A stretch of DNA of 47,823 nucleotides from Nitrososphaerota archaeon (GCA_021325595.1 JAJPGX010000030.1:1-47823); one strand, 5' to 3'; shown: positions 25,234-33,043, numbered from the stretch's first letter. Numbers and translations: made by a program. Notes: generated by a model from the letters alone, not told the origin.

Positions 25234-26055
25234 ATGTATGATCCGAAATTTTATTTGAAACCAAAGCCAATCTCTGTTGTGAAAACCACACTGTTGCTTG
25301 TTCTGGGGCTTGTTATGTTGATTGTATCCCAGACTGCTTATGCTGATCATATTCCATCTTGGATTAAAAATAATGCAAAATGGTGGTCACAAAACCAAAT
25401 ATCAGATGATGATTTTGTTAAAGGCATACAGTTTCTGATTGATAATAATATAATCAAAATTACAGATACGCCTGTAGCATCAAATTCTGATTCCCATATT
25501 CCTTCATGGATAAAAAAAACTGCTGGCTGGTGGTCAGATGGTTCCATAGGTGATTCGGATTTTATCCAAGGTATTCAATATCTTATTCAAATTCAAGTGA
25601 TCAAGATAACGCAAGGTACATTTGCACTAACCAGCCCTGCATTTGAAAACAATGGTACTATCCCAGTTGAATACACCTGTGATGGAGATAATACATCGCC
25701 ACCACTTGTTATCTCTGGAATGCCACAAAATACAACCAGCCTTGCACTTGTAATGGACGATCCAGATGCAACACATGGAACTTTTGTGCACTGGACCATG
25801 TTCAATATCTCACCAGAAAAAACTCAGTTTACAAAAGGTGATGTTTCTTCACCACAGGGACTAAACGGTATCAATAAACAAGGATATTTTGGACCATGCC
25901 CTCCTTCTGGAAATCATCATTATTTTTTCAAATTATATGCACTTGATACCAATCTGAATTTCCCAAGTCCTCCAACTAAATCTGATTTGGAACAGGCCAT
26001 GACGGGACACATCTTGGCAAAGGCAACCTTACTTGGAAGATATTCACGAGGGTAA
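25234..26055 (+). CDS. Exported protein: two 'IPxWIKxxAxWW' modules plus PEBP domain
   Basis: A 273-residue protein. Residues 1-37 are a signal peptide with a 15-residue hydrophobic core and a probable cut after AYA (35-37). Two homologous modules follow at 40-76 and 89-126, each with IPSWIK, a WW pair and a YLI/FLI helix. Residues 131-272 are a YbhB/YbcL-type phosphatidylethanolamine-binding domain: DPDAT (176-180), HWTMFNI (186-192) and GYFGPCPPSGNHHYFFKLYA. The modules are common in exported thaumarchaeal proteins and may bind the S-layer or cell surface. Joining them to PEBP places this ligand-binding fold outside the cell. Confidence 0.82.
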   Translation: MYDPKFYLKPKPISVVKTTLLLVLGLVMLIVSQTAYADHIPSWIKNNAKWWSQNQISDDDFVKGIQFLIDNNIIKITDTPVASNSDSHIPSWIKKTAGWWSDGSIGDSDFIQGIQYLIQIQVIKITQGTFALTSPAFENNGTIPVEYTCDGDNTSPPLVISGMPQNTTSLALVMDDPDATHGTFVHWTMFNISPEKTQFTKGDVSSPQGLNGINKQGYFGPCPPSGNHHYFFKLYALDTNLNFPSPPTKSDLEQAMTGHILAKATLLGRYSRG

Positions 26056-26066
26056 TACTACCAAAA

Positions 26067-26075
26067 GATTAAATT
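26067..26075 (+). promoter_or_regulatory. TATA-like box of the crcB transcript
   Basis: GATTAAATT lies about 30 bases before the first base of the riboswitch and about 115 bases before crcB, so this transcript, unlike most here, should carry a long leader. Confidence 0.5.
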
Positions 26076-26097
26076 CTCAAAATCATTTTCATTCGGT

Positions 26098-26184
26098 ATC
26101 AGGCTATGACATTAGCCTTGGCCAAAGCCAGAACCGCGTAAAGTCGCTAATAATGTCTACCAAAACAAAAAATGAGGTAGACAA
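26098..26184 (+). ncRNA. Fluoride riboswitch (crcB motif) with RBS-sequestering alternative hairpin
   Basis: The aptamer fits the known crcB motif. P2 is GGCT (26102-26105) with AGCC (26114-26117); between them ATGACATT provides the P1 5' strand. P1 is GACATT (26108-26113) with AATGTC (26152-26157). The conserved 3' segment reads GCTAATAATGTCTAC, aligning with the GCTGATGGCCTCTAC of the Thermotoga petrophila aptamer. Downstream, TGTCTACC (26154-26161) is perfectly complementary to GGTAGACA (26176-26183), which includes the Shine-Dalgarno GAGGT of crcB. The two pairings are mutually exclusive, so fluoride binding should free the ribosome-binding site. Confidence 0.92.
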
Positions 26185-26574
26185 ATGAAACCAATTGATT
26201 TAATCTTATTGGCAGTAGGAGGGCTTGTAGGCACATTTCTAAGATACAAAATTACCTCATCCTCTCTTCTTATTGGTAGCCTGTCAGTCAACGTTTTGTT
26301 GGTAAATGTTATTGGAAGTTTTATTCTTGGGGTGTTTGCTGTAATGTCACAACAATGGAATCTTGATCAAAAATATGCATTAATGATTGCAATTGGATTT
26401 TGTGGTGCTTTGACTACAATGTCATCGTTTGCATTGGAAACCAGTAATCTGGCAGAAAATAGGCAATTTGTTCTAGTGGCAATTAATATAATCACAAATG
26501 TGGGATTATCATTAGGTGCTATATTTGGAGGAAAAACGCTTATGACTGTTATTCTGGAAGGAGGGCTCCGATAA
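26185..26574 (+). CDS. crcB: Fluoride channel CrcB/Fluc
   Basis: A 129-residue, four-helix membrane protein: GGLVGTFLRYKI near the start (13-24), VNVIGSFILGVF with the conserved Asn, and the central GFCGALTTMSSFALET. These are the Fluc pore and break motifs. Fluc dimers let fluoride leak out of the cell along its gradient. The ATG has a proper Shine-Dalgarno (GAGGT at 26174-26178), unusual here and expected since the transcript has a riboswitch leader. The DUF190 gene follows with no gap. Confidence 0.94.
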   Translation: MKPIDLILLAVGGLVGTFLRYKITSSSLLIGSLSVNVLLVNVIGSFILGVFAVMSQQWNLDQKYALMIAIGFCGALTTMSSFALETSNLAENRQFVLVAINIITNVGLSLGAIFGGKTLMTVILEGGLR

Positions 26575-26889
26575 ATGAAACCCATGAAGATGCACTGTTT
26601 AATGATTAGAATAAAAAAGAATGATACCGTTGACGGAAAACGAACCCATCTTGTCATACTTGAAATATTGAAAAAATCAAAAATTAGTGGTGCCACGGCA
26701 TGGACAGGAGTTGAAGGATACGGAAAACGTGGAACATCTAACTTTCAAATTGAAGGCATATCAGTTAACATGCCCATCGTTATTGAAGCAATTGATGAAA
26801 TTTCAAAAATAGAGTCAGCATTACCTGATATCAAAAAAGTAGTTGGGGACAATGGACTTGTAACCATCCATGAAGTTGGGCTGGTCTAA
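26575..26889 (+). CDS. DUF190 protein (PII-like) linked to crcB
   Basis: A 104-residue DUF190 family protein: MHCLMIRIKKNDTVDGKRTH, LKKSKISGATAWTGVEGYGK and a closing VTIHEVGLV. The fold is ferredoxin-like and resembles PII signalling proteins. DUF190 genes are repeatedly found beside crcB. Its ATG directly follows the crcB stop, so it shares the fluoride-controlled transcript. It might regulate the channel; that is inference from linkage. Confidence 0.9.
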   Translation: MKPMKMHCLMIRIKKNDTVDGKRTHLVILEILKKSKISGATAWTGVEGYGKRGTSNFQIEGISVNMPIVIEAIDEISKIESALPDIKKVVGDNGLVTIHEVGLV

Positions 26890-26939
26890 CTTCTTGATTT
26901 CATAAGATATTTTACTGGTCTCAAGTCTACAAAAATAAA

Positions 26940-27857
26940 ATGAAGTCAATTAACTATACACTGCTTGGAGATGAGGCGCTTGCAAAGGAATATGGCAAAA
27001 AGGGAACTGCTACTGATATTACAATTTATGATAAGAAGGAATCTGATACGTTACGAACATGGACTGTGCCTACAACATTTCCAGACAAGATACAGCCTCT
27101 CTTTCAGTCCATTAACATGGGCGAATACGTTATTTTTCATGTCTCAAAGCTTGACAAGTTTACTGGCGAACAAATAGTTGCGCTAGATGTTTTAGGCAAG
27201 AAAAAAGGATTGTTATCACATTCTTTTGAAGTTGACAGAAACACGCTTCTTTCCATGATAAAAGGAACAGCAGTTGAACAGTACAAAATTGTGGAACAGA
27301 CTGATCTCAAAAAAGAAATGGATCTTTTAGAGCCTACATCAAACGACGGCAAGCTAAAGATTATCGTAGATCACTGTTTTGATGTCAAAGGTGTTGGAAC
27401 TGTTATTCTGGGAAAAGTGGCACAAGGTAAGATCAAAGTCTATGATAACTTGAAACTTTATCCTGCTGGAAAAGATGTCTTGGTAAAATCAATTCAGATG
27501 CATGATGATACCGTGGAAGAGGCATCATTTCCCGCAAGAGTTGGACTGGCAGTAAAAGGCATAGGGCCAGATGATGTACAGAGAGGTGACATATTGTGCA
27601 TGCCTGATACAGTGGTGGTATCACAAGAAATTGAACTTGATTATACTCAAAGCAAGTTCTTCAAGGATAATCTTGGAGAAGGTCAGATGTTTCTTGTAAA
27701 CATTGGACTCCAGATAAGACCTGTAAAGATAATTTCTCTTAGCCCTATGAAATTATCTCTTGGAAAACCAACTGCATTTGAAAAAGGTGATACATGTGTG
27801 ATACTAAAACCAGAATCGCAATCAATTAGAATAGTTGGTAGTGGAAAGATAAAATAA
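26940..27857 (+). CDS. EF-Tu/SelB-like protein lacking the GTPase domain
   Basis: A 305-residue protein. The middle (about 131-205) matches translational-factor domain II: IVDHCFDVKGVGTVILGKVA, GKIKVYDNLKLYP, RVGLAVKGIGPDDVQRGDIL. Residues about 210-305 look like domain III (ELDYTQSKFF, QIRPVKIISL, CVILKP). No P-loop (GxxxxGKS/T), DxxG or NKxD is present anywhere; residues 1-110 form a different domain. Related archaeal proteins are annotated as EF-Tu- or SelB-like. It probably binds an RNA or ribosomal partner without hydrolysing GTP. A stand-alone gene with ordinary length and no sign of truncation. Confidence 0.75.
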   Translation: MKSINYTLLGDEALAKEYGKKGTATDITIYDKKESDTLRTWTVPTTFPDKIQPLFQSINMGEYVIFHVSKLDKFTGEQIVALDVLGKKKGLLSHSFEVDRNTLLSMIKGTAVEQYKIVEQTDLKKEMDLLEPTSNDGKLKIIVDHCFDVKGVGTVILGKVAQGKIKVYDNLKLYPAGKDVLVKSIQMHDDTVEEASFPARVGLAVKGIGPDDVQRGDILCMPDTVVVSQEIELDYTQSKFFKDNLGEGQMFLVNIGLQIRPVKIISLSPMKLSLGKPTAFEKGDTCVILKPESQSIRIVGSGKIK

Positions 27858-27908
27858 TTCATTTTACATTTGAATATGTTAAATAACAGTTTGTTATTAT
27901 TTTGATAA

Positions 27909-28028
27909 TTGGCAAACGTAGATCCAATCGGTATTATCTCATGGTCAGTAATAACCGCAATATGTGTGGTAATAATTGGCCTAGTTTACAAGAAAGTAAC
28001 AAATAAAAATGAATCACATCCATCTTGA
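27909..28028 (+). CDS. 39-residue single-pass membrane peptide (TTG start)
   Basis: A frame opening at TTG encodes a peptide with one hydrophobic helix (about residues 8-26, IGIISWSVITAICVVIIGLV), then YKKVTNKNE: positive residues after the helix predict the N-terminus outside. It overlaps the start of the DUF99 gene by 20 bases. A TATA-like GTTAAATAAC lies about 15-24 bases upstream. Too short for family recognition; membrane composition and spacing argue for a real gene. Confidence 0.5.
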   Translation: MANVDPIGIISWSVITAICVVIIGLVYKKVTNKNESHPS

Positions 28029-28572
28029 AAAAAAGGGTCTACGTGGACTGGGAATTGCTGAAAGTTTTCATCAAAATGACAAATATTCGAGCCTTGCTGG
28101 AATAGTGATAAGACGTGACTTTATCATTGATGGCTTTGTCTTTGGTAAATGTACTGTAGAAGGCGACGATGCAACTGATTCTATACTTGAAATGTATAAA
28201 AAACTAGAGCGTGATGACATTAGTTTCATCATGATCTCTGGCCTGATAATCTCAATGTATAATATTATAGATATTCATAAAATCTCTGAAAATCTAGGAC
28301 TGCCAGTAATTGGTGTAACTTATGAGGATTCCAAAGGAATAGAAGAATCTATCAAAAAACACTTTCCAAATTCATACAAAGATAAAATTGACAAATACAG
28401 ACACCTAGAGGAAAGAACAAAAATTTCACTTCATACAGGATATGATGTCTATATTCGGACATCGGGATGTATAACAAGTGAAGCAAAAAAACTACTTGAT
28501 GTATTTACGCTACAAGGATCAATTCCAGAACCACTCAGGGTTGCACAACTTCTTGCAAAGACAAAAACTTGA
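28009..28572 (+). CDS. DUF99 family protein (endonuclease V-like fold)
   Basis: A 187-residue protein beginning with LEKKGLRGLGIAESF and containing IIDGFVFGKCTVEGDDATDSI, both typical of archaeal DUF99, then the conserved GLPVIGVTYED and C-terminal SIPEPLRVAQLLA. The family is related by fold to endonuclease V, but its activity is not established. Start chosen at the ATG; the preceding small membrane-peptide frame overlaps it by 20 bases. Converges with the unknown basic protein gene. Confidence 0.83.
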   Translation: MNHIHLEKKGLRGLGIAESFHQNDKYSSLAGIVIRRDFIIDGFVFGKCTVEGDDATDSILEMYKKLERDDISFIMISGLIISMYNIIDIHKISENLGLPVIGVTYEDSKGIEESIKKHFPNSYKDKIDKYRHLEERTKISLHTGYDVYIRTSGCITSEAKKLLDVFTLQGSIPEPLRVAQLLAKTKT

Positions 28573-28578
28573 AAGGGT

Positions 28579-28959
28579 CTATTTTCGTTCTTCTTTTGTT
28601 ACGGTCCACTTGCTTCCAAATCTTGATGCTGTAAACTCAATTTGTCCAATCACTCTGTCACCTTTTCGTACCATGCCGTATTCATTTTTTGATATCTTCA
28701 TGATGAACTGTTTTGTCTTGTACCCGCCCTCGATTACCTTTATCTTGAATCGTTTACTTGCTCGAATTGTAATCTCTCTTGCTATCTTTGCATCTCCAAT
28801 CCAAGAAAACATCTCAAATGACCCAAAACTCTTCGTCTCTATCTCATGATTGTATAGTCTGGCTTCAAACTTCAAGCCTTCCTTCTTTGCTTCCTCATTC
28901 ATCCACTCTATAGCTTTTGAACCGTATCCTTTCTCAATTCCAAACGACTCTGCATCCAT
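28579..28959 (-). CDS. 126-residue basic hypothetical protein
   Basis: I recognise no family. The protein has a helical start (GYGSKAIEWMNEEAKKEG), a beta-rich middle (FEARLYNHEIETKSFGSFEM) and a basic C-terminal half (REITIRASKRFKIKVIEGGY, then GMVRKGDRVIGQIEF and KWTVTKEERK). The last part reads like a small barrel, possibly OB- or SH3-like, suited to nucleic acid binding. No cysteines or membrane segments. It is divergent from the Nre-type repair gene. Confidence 0.62.
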   Translation of the reverse strand: MDAESFGIEKGYGSKAIEWMNEEAKKEGLKFEARLYNHEIETKSFGSFEMFSWIGDAKIAREITIRASKRFKIKVIEGGYKTKQFIMKISKNEYGMVRKGDRVIGQIEFTASRFGSKWTVTKEERK

Positions 28960-29031
28960 TACTTTTGTTGTGTTTTAGGTGAATATAACTTCAAACAAAA
29001 ATAATATTATGAATTGATATGACACAAAACC

Positions 29032-30192
29032 GTGGTGCGTACATCTGCTGATATTAGAAAAGCAATAGAATCAAACTGGAAAGAATATCTGTCAAGATAT
29101 GGCAACTTGTTTTCTTCTGATTACATAGATGGTTCTAGTCCCCCTTCTGTATTTGTTGGTTCATATGGATATCCCAAAGTCTTGGTTGGTCCAATGTTAC
29201 CACCAATTCATGGTGATACTTCAATCCTGGACTTGCCTGAACATTGGACTGGAAAAAAACTTGAGGATATTGTAAACTATCGCCTAAGTCTAGTGAGAGG
29301 AATAAAACCAGTCAAGATAACTGACACTAGTCAAAACTATATTGAAAATCTACAAGAAATGTCTATGGCAACAAAAGCTACAGATACAGAACTAGAACTT
29401 GTCAAGAACGCATCACCTGTAGTATCTATTGATGGGAACAGCTCAATTTTTGGACCAGTAGGTGAGGTCAAATCTGCCAAATTTGCAGTTTCGTCATCAG
29501 ATAAATCAATCCAAAAAATGTATTATGATAAAGATCTCCTAGCGCAAGATGCAGTAATTGACTTGTATAATCGGGGAATAGAGGTATCCCGAATCCAAAA
29601 ATGTCTAAGTATTGGAATGTTTGGAAAAGATAGACGACTAGTTCCTACTAAGTGGAGTATCACTGCTACCGATGACATGATATCAAAATCGCTTGTAGAA
29701 AAAATTATTGATTATGACTTGATTGATGCTACCTATGTTTTTTCATATAACCACCTTGGAAATTTCTTCTCTGTAATATTATTTCCATCTCGTTGGATGT
29801 TTGAGATGCAAGAGGCATGGTATGATGAGAAAGGAGATGTTGGATTTGGGTCTGACTTTGAAGATGCACGCGGACTTGATCATTATCCTGAAACTTCTGG
29901 AGCACATTTTGCCTCACGATTAGCCGTCTCAGAATATCTTGAAAAAAAACAATCCCAAGCAGGAGTTATGGTATTGCGTGAAATTCGTCCTGAATATGCA
30001 GTTCCTGTAGGTGTATGGCAAGTTAGAGAAGGAGTAAGGATGGCATTAAAACAAAACCCTGTAATCGTATCAAACTTTACAGAGGGCCTCGATCTGGCAT
30101 GTAAGGGATTGAGTGTAGGCAAAAATGAATGGCTTGCAAAAAGTAAACTAAAAACTGAATTGAAGCAAAAATCTATATCTGATTTTTTCTAG
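29032..30192 (+). CDS. Nre-type DNA repair protein with C-terminal PIP box
   Basis: A 386-residue member of the archaeal Nre family: VFVGSYGYPKVLVGPM near the start, then IHGDTSILDLPEHW, a middle region with EVKSAKFAVSSSDKSIQK, and REIRPEYAVPVGVWQVREGV toward the end. The final residues QKSISDFF (379-386) form a PCNA-interacting peptide (QxxIxxFF), the feature by which haloarchaeal NreA works with PCNA in repair of DNA damage. GTG start at 29032 (a second GTG follows at once). No N-terminal cysteine cluster is present, unlike some Nre proteins. Confidence 0.87.
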   Translation: MVRTSADIRKAIESNWKEYLSRYGNLFSSDYIDGSSPPSVFVGSYGYPKVLVGPMLPPIHGDTSILDLPEHWTGKKLEDIVNYRLSLVRGIKPVKITDTSQNYIENLQEMSMATKATDTELELVKNASPVVSIDGNSSIFGPVGEVKSAKFAVSSSDKSIQKMYYDKDLLAQDAVIDLYNRGIEVSRIQKCLSIGMFGKDRRLVPTKWSITATDDMISKSLVEKIIDYDLIDATYVFSYNHLGNFFSVILFPSRWMFEMQEAWYDEKGDVGFGSDFEDARGLDHYPETSGAHFASRLAVSEYLEKKQSQAGVMVLREIRPEYAVPVGVWQVREGVRMALKQNPVIVSNFTEGLDLACKGLSVGKNEWLAKSKLKTELKQKSISDFF

Positions 30193-30227
30193 CTACTGGT
30201 TTTTATTTAACGCATATTGCAGTTATC

Positions 30228-31163
30228 TTGTTGCAAAACAAGAGTGTCATGATCGCACTGGGCATAATTGCCGTACCTATTCTTTATGCACTTGTAGCAT
30301 ATCCTGATACATTTAGCTTAGGATGGAATCAAGGAAGGGGAGGATTTCTTTTTGCATTAGCATTTATTGGTGCAGAAATTATGGGAATACAATTTAGAAT
30401 ACCAAAGAAAAAATTACTTGCAGTGATTCCACTTGCTGCTGCAGTAATTGTGTATTTGACAACTCTTCAATTTGGTTTGAGGGACTATATAGTGTCTATC
30501 GCACCACAATATCATATCCAAGTAGTATACTCATGGGAATGGATGTGGGATTTTGTAGTTATTGCAGCCTTCTTTATAGCAAGTTTGACCATATTTTTTG
30601 GTAAAAAATGGATAAGAATATCACCAGCTGGTCCAATTTATGCTGCAGGTACTGCAATAATACTGTCACTTGACGCATTTTTCCCATATGACTCACTTGG
30701 ACCTTTGCAATACGTAGTTCCGTATCTAGTAAAAATAGACGTCTTTTTGATTAATCTCTTCAATCTTGGAATAGCAAATGGTCATGATAACATTATGTTT
30801 CTAAAAGGTGATCATGGACCATTTGCATTGCAAGTCTTTTGGCCATCTGCTGGAGTGCATAGTATGATCATCTATTCGCTTGTTATGATGGCATTTCTAT
30901 TGAAGATGAATATTCCACGAAACAGAAAAGCAGCATATTTTGCAATGGGTGTGATTGGTACCATAGGTGTTAATATTATCAGGATACTCTCACTTTCTAT
31001 TTTTGTTCTCAAAGTTTCAACTAATGTTAACGAATTCGAGTCTTTCCATGGTATTGCAGGTGAGATAATGTTTCTACCATGGCTCTTTGCGTTCCTACTT
31101 ATAGTAACCTTTGTAGAATCAAGACGATTGAAAAAACAAGGTGAACAAACACGAATAGCCTAA
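30228..31163 (+). CDS. Archaeosortase/exosortase-family membrane protein without cysteine
   Basis: A 311-residue protein with about eight hydrophobic helices. The sortase-like active-site blocks can be aligned: WPSAGVHS (205-212), where exosortases have Cys-Ser/Thr-Gly; NIIRIL with R252; and SFHGIAGE with H274. The nucleophile position is Ser207, and the whole protein contains no cysteine. The family cleaves C-terminal sorting tags (in thaumarchaea probably PEFG-CTERM) of exported proteins and may transfer them to lipid. The start is TTG (30228 or 30231) with a TATA-like TTATTTAAC about 24 bases upstream. No tagged substrate is in the window. Confidence 0.8.
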   Translation: MLQNKSVMIALGIIAVPILYALVAYPDTFSLGWNQGRGGFLFALAFIGAEIMGIQFRIPKKKLLAVIPLAAAVIVYLTTLQFGLRDYIVSIAPQYHIQVVYSWEWMWDFVVIAAFFIASLTIFFGKKWIRISPAGPIYAAGTAIILSLDAFFPYDSLGPLQYVVPYLVKIDVFLINLFNLGIANGHDNIMFLKGDHGPFALQVFWPSAGVHSMIIYSLVMMAFLLKMNIPRNRKAAYFAMGVIGTIGVNIIRILSLSIFVLKVSTNVNEFESFHGIAGEIMFLPWLFAFLLIVTFVESRRLKKQGEQTRIA

Positions 31164-31645
31164 TGATTAACAGAAAAGCCACCTCTGGCATCTATTCACT
31201 CTCAGAAATATTTCCAGGTCTTAAGCAAGAAGAAGTCATTTTACAAATATTTGAAACCAAGGCAAACGTAGATGATGTATTTGAAAAAACTAGAGTCATA
31301 ATAGATGAAAATAGCAAATACATGCATGTTGACAATAACGATGCGTCAATCGTAATAGGGAAAAGTCATTTACAAGAATCAGAAAAAATAATATTGTATC
31401 TTGATATCGTGCATGAACTGGTTCACGTTAAACAACAACATGATGGACTTGATCTTTATAACAAGGCGTATTCATATGTTGACAGGCCAACTGAGATTGA
31501 GGCATATGAAGTTGCTGTCCAGGAAGCAAAAAAACTTGGAATGCAAGATAAGGAGATTTTTGATTATCTCTCGGTAGACTGGATAACCGATGAGGAACAC
31601 CAAAGACTTGCTTCAAGAGTTGGCGTTTTTTCTAAAAAAACCTAG
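31163..31645 (+). CDS. HExxH zincin-fold protein coupled to the archaeosortase gene
   Basis: A 160-residue protein with HELVH (84-88) and a likely third zinc ligand in RPTEIEAYEVAV (E111 or E113), i.e. a gluzincin-like HExxH...E arrangement. No signal peptide or membrane helix is seen, so it should face the cytoplasm. Its ATG shares one base with the archaeosortase stop (TAATG), so translation is coupled. The last 14 bases overlap the end of the convergent dinB. Peptidase activity is likely from the motif but untested; a link to sortase substrates is inference. Confidence 0.75.
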   Translation: MINRKATSGIYSLSEIFPGLKQEEVILQIFETKANVDDVFEKTRVIIDENSKYMHVDNNDASIVIGKSHLQESEKIILYLDIVHELVHVKQQHDGLDLYNKAYSYVDRPTEIEAYEVAVQEAKKLGMQDKEIFDYLSVDWITDEEHQRLASRVGVFSKKT

Positions 31646-32723
31646 TGATATCTGCTTGTCCTTGTACCTGTGACAAGTCAGATACCTTAATTCCAAGTCT
31701 CCTGATGGGCATTTTTTGATCCTCTAGTGATTCTCTAAGTAATGAAACTGCATTTTTCTTTAGCTCATCTAAGCTTGACGTGGGATTTTTCAGTGTCCTT
31801 GACTTGCTTTTGTTTGAAAGATCTGATTGAACAAATTGTATCCCTACTGATTTGAAGAGTAGAGAATCTTCTATGATTGATTGATGTAGGTCTTCGCATA
31901 ATTTCTCTAAATCAATTATTAGAAAATTAAAATCTGATGAATCTTGTTTTAAAGTGACTATTCTGCTATATTGTACAGGATCGTGATGTGGGGAGACTGG
32001 CTCTTCATCTATTCCACGCGACGCATTGTAAATGTAGGCGCCAATTTTTCTTCCAAATAATTCATTGAGCTTGAACACATCTAATGTGCGTAATTGAACA
32101 ATGGTTTGTAAGCCTATTTCGGTAAACTTTTCTTCAGTTTTTTTACCTATGCCAGGAATTGTTCGTATGGGTAAATCAGACAAAAACAACTCTATTCTTT
32201 CTGGTTCTACAACGGTCAACCCATCTGGTTTCTTGTACCCTGATGCAATCTTTGCAACAAGTTTGTTTGATGATACTCCTATTGTAGTTGATAATTTAGT
32301 TGAAGTTCTTATGGCATTTTTTAATTGTTGTGCATGATGTGATGCTTTTTGAAAGTCAGATTCAGTACGCTTTGTCACATCTAGATATGCCTCATCTTTT
32401 CCAACATACTCGAAAATATCGGCATGTTCTCTGATTATGTTCATTGTTTTTTCAGAAATATCAGTATAATAATCAAAATCAGTTGGCAAAAAAACTGATT
32501 CTGGTATGCTTTCTAAACGTTTTTTTGCAAATTTTATCGGCATTCCTGATTTTACCCCATATTTACGCGCAAGATAATTTGCAGTAGCAATTGCTCCGCT
32601 GTCTCCCCCTCTATCTGAATAAACACAAACAGCAACAGGTTTTGTCCGTAATTCCGGATTGCGTAATTCTTCACATTGTGCAAAAAAGTAATCAAAATCT
32701 ATGTGAAATATTATTCTGGTCAT
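31632..32723 (-). CDS. dinB: DNA polymerase IV, Y family (Dpo4/DinB)
   Basis: A 363-residue translesion polymerase closely resembling Sulfolobus Dpo4. Motifs are FHIDFDYFFAQCEE (6-19, D9 catalytic, F14 at the steric gate), DSGAIATANYLARKYG (41-56), KDEAYLD (109-115, D110 and E111) and the HhH region RTIPGIGKKTEEKF. The C-terminal QADITRFF (356-363) is a PCNA-binding PIP box. It copies past lesions with low fidelity. Together with the nearby Nre protein this gives two PCNA-dependent repair factors within 4 kb. Confidence 0.95.
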   Translation of the reverse strand: MTRIIFHIDFDYFFAQCEELRNPELRTKPVAVCVYSDRGGDSGAIATANYLARKYGVKSGMPIKFAKKRLESIPESVFLPTDFDYYTDISEKTMNIIREHADIFEYVGKDEAYLDVTKRTESDFQKASHHAQQLKNAIRTSTKLSTTIGVSSNKLVAKIASGYKKPDGLTVVEPERIELFLSDLPIRTIPGIGKKTEEKFTEIGLQTIVQLRTLDVFKLNELFGRKIGAYIYNASRGIDEEPVSPHHDPVQYSRIVTLKQDSSDFNFLIIDLEKLCEDLHQSIIEDSLLFKSVGIQFVQSDLSNKSKSRTLKNPTSSLDELKKNAVSLLRESLEDQKMPIRRLGIKVSDLSQVQGQADITRFF

Positions 32724-32806
32724 GTAAATGACATTCTTGTAAAATCCTTATTACGTTTGCTTGTCACGGTAATATCGTCTAAATAGTGTATGTACAAAAA
32801 ACTTTC

Positions 32807-33043
32807 ATGGATTATCCAGTGGAGGTTGATTCTGAAGGAATCAAATTAAAACCCGATAAAATGGAGATTGAAAAGCTCTATTATTGTATATATCAAGAAA
32901 AAGTAATGCTATTCTATAAAGATCAAAATGATATGCTCAACTGTTATGAGATCGCAGAAAAAAGCATTGTTGATGAAGTAAAACAATCAAAACCAGGTGA
33001 AATAGAAAATATTTTGGAAAAATACCTGTCTCAAAAATCTTAA
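32807..33043 (+). CDS. 78-residue hypothetical protein
   Basis: I recognise no family. The small acidic protein begins MDYPVEVDSEGIKLKPDKME and contains a tyrosine-rich strand pair (KLYYCIYQEKVMLFYKDQND) and a C-terminal helix (PGEIENILEKYL). It may be a single beta-alpha domain. The ATG at 32807 is preferred over an upstream GTG at 32786 because the GTG lies inside the TATA-like TCTAAATAG (32778-32786), which is 21-29 bases from the ATG. The Alba gene follows after 26 bases. Confidence 0.62.
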   Translation: MDYPVEVDSEGIKLKPDKMEIEKLYYCIYQEKVMLFYKDQNDMLNCYEIAEKSIVDEVKQSKPGEIENILEKYLSQKS

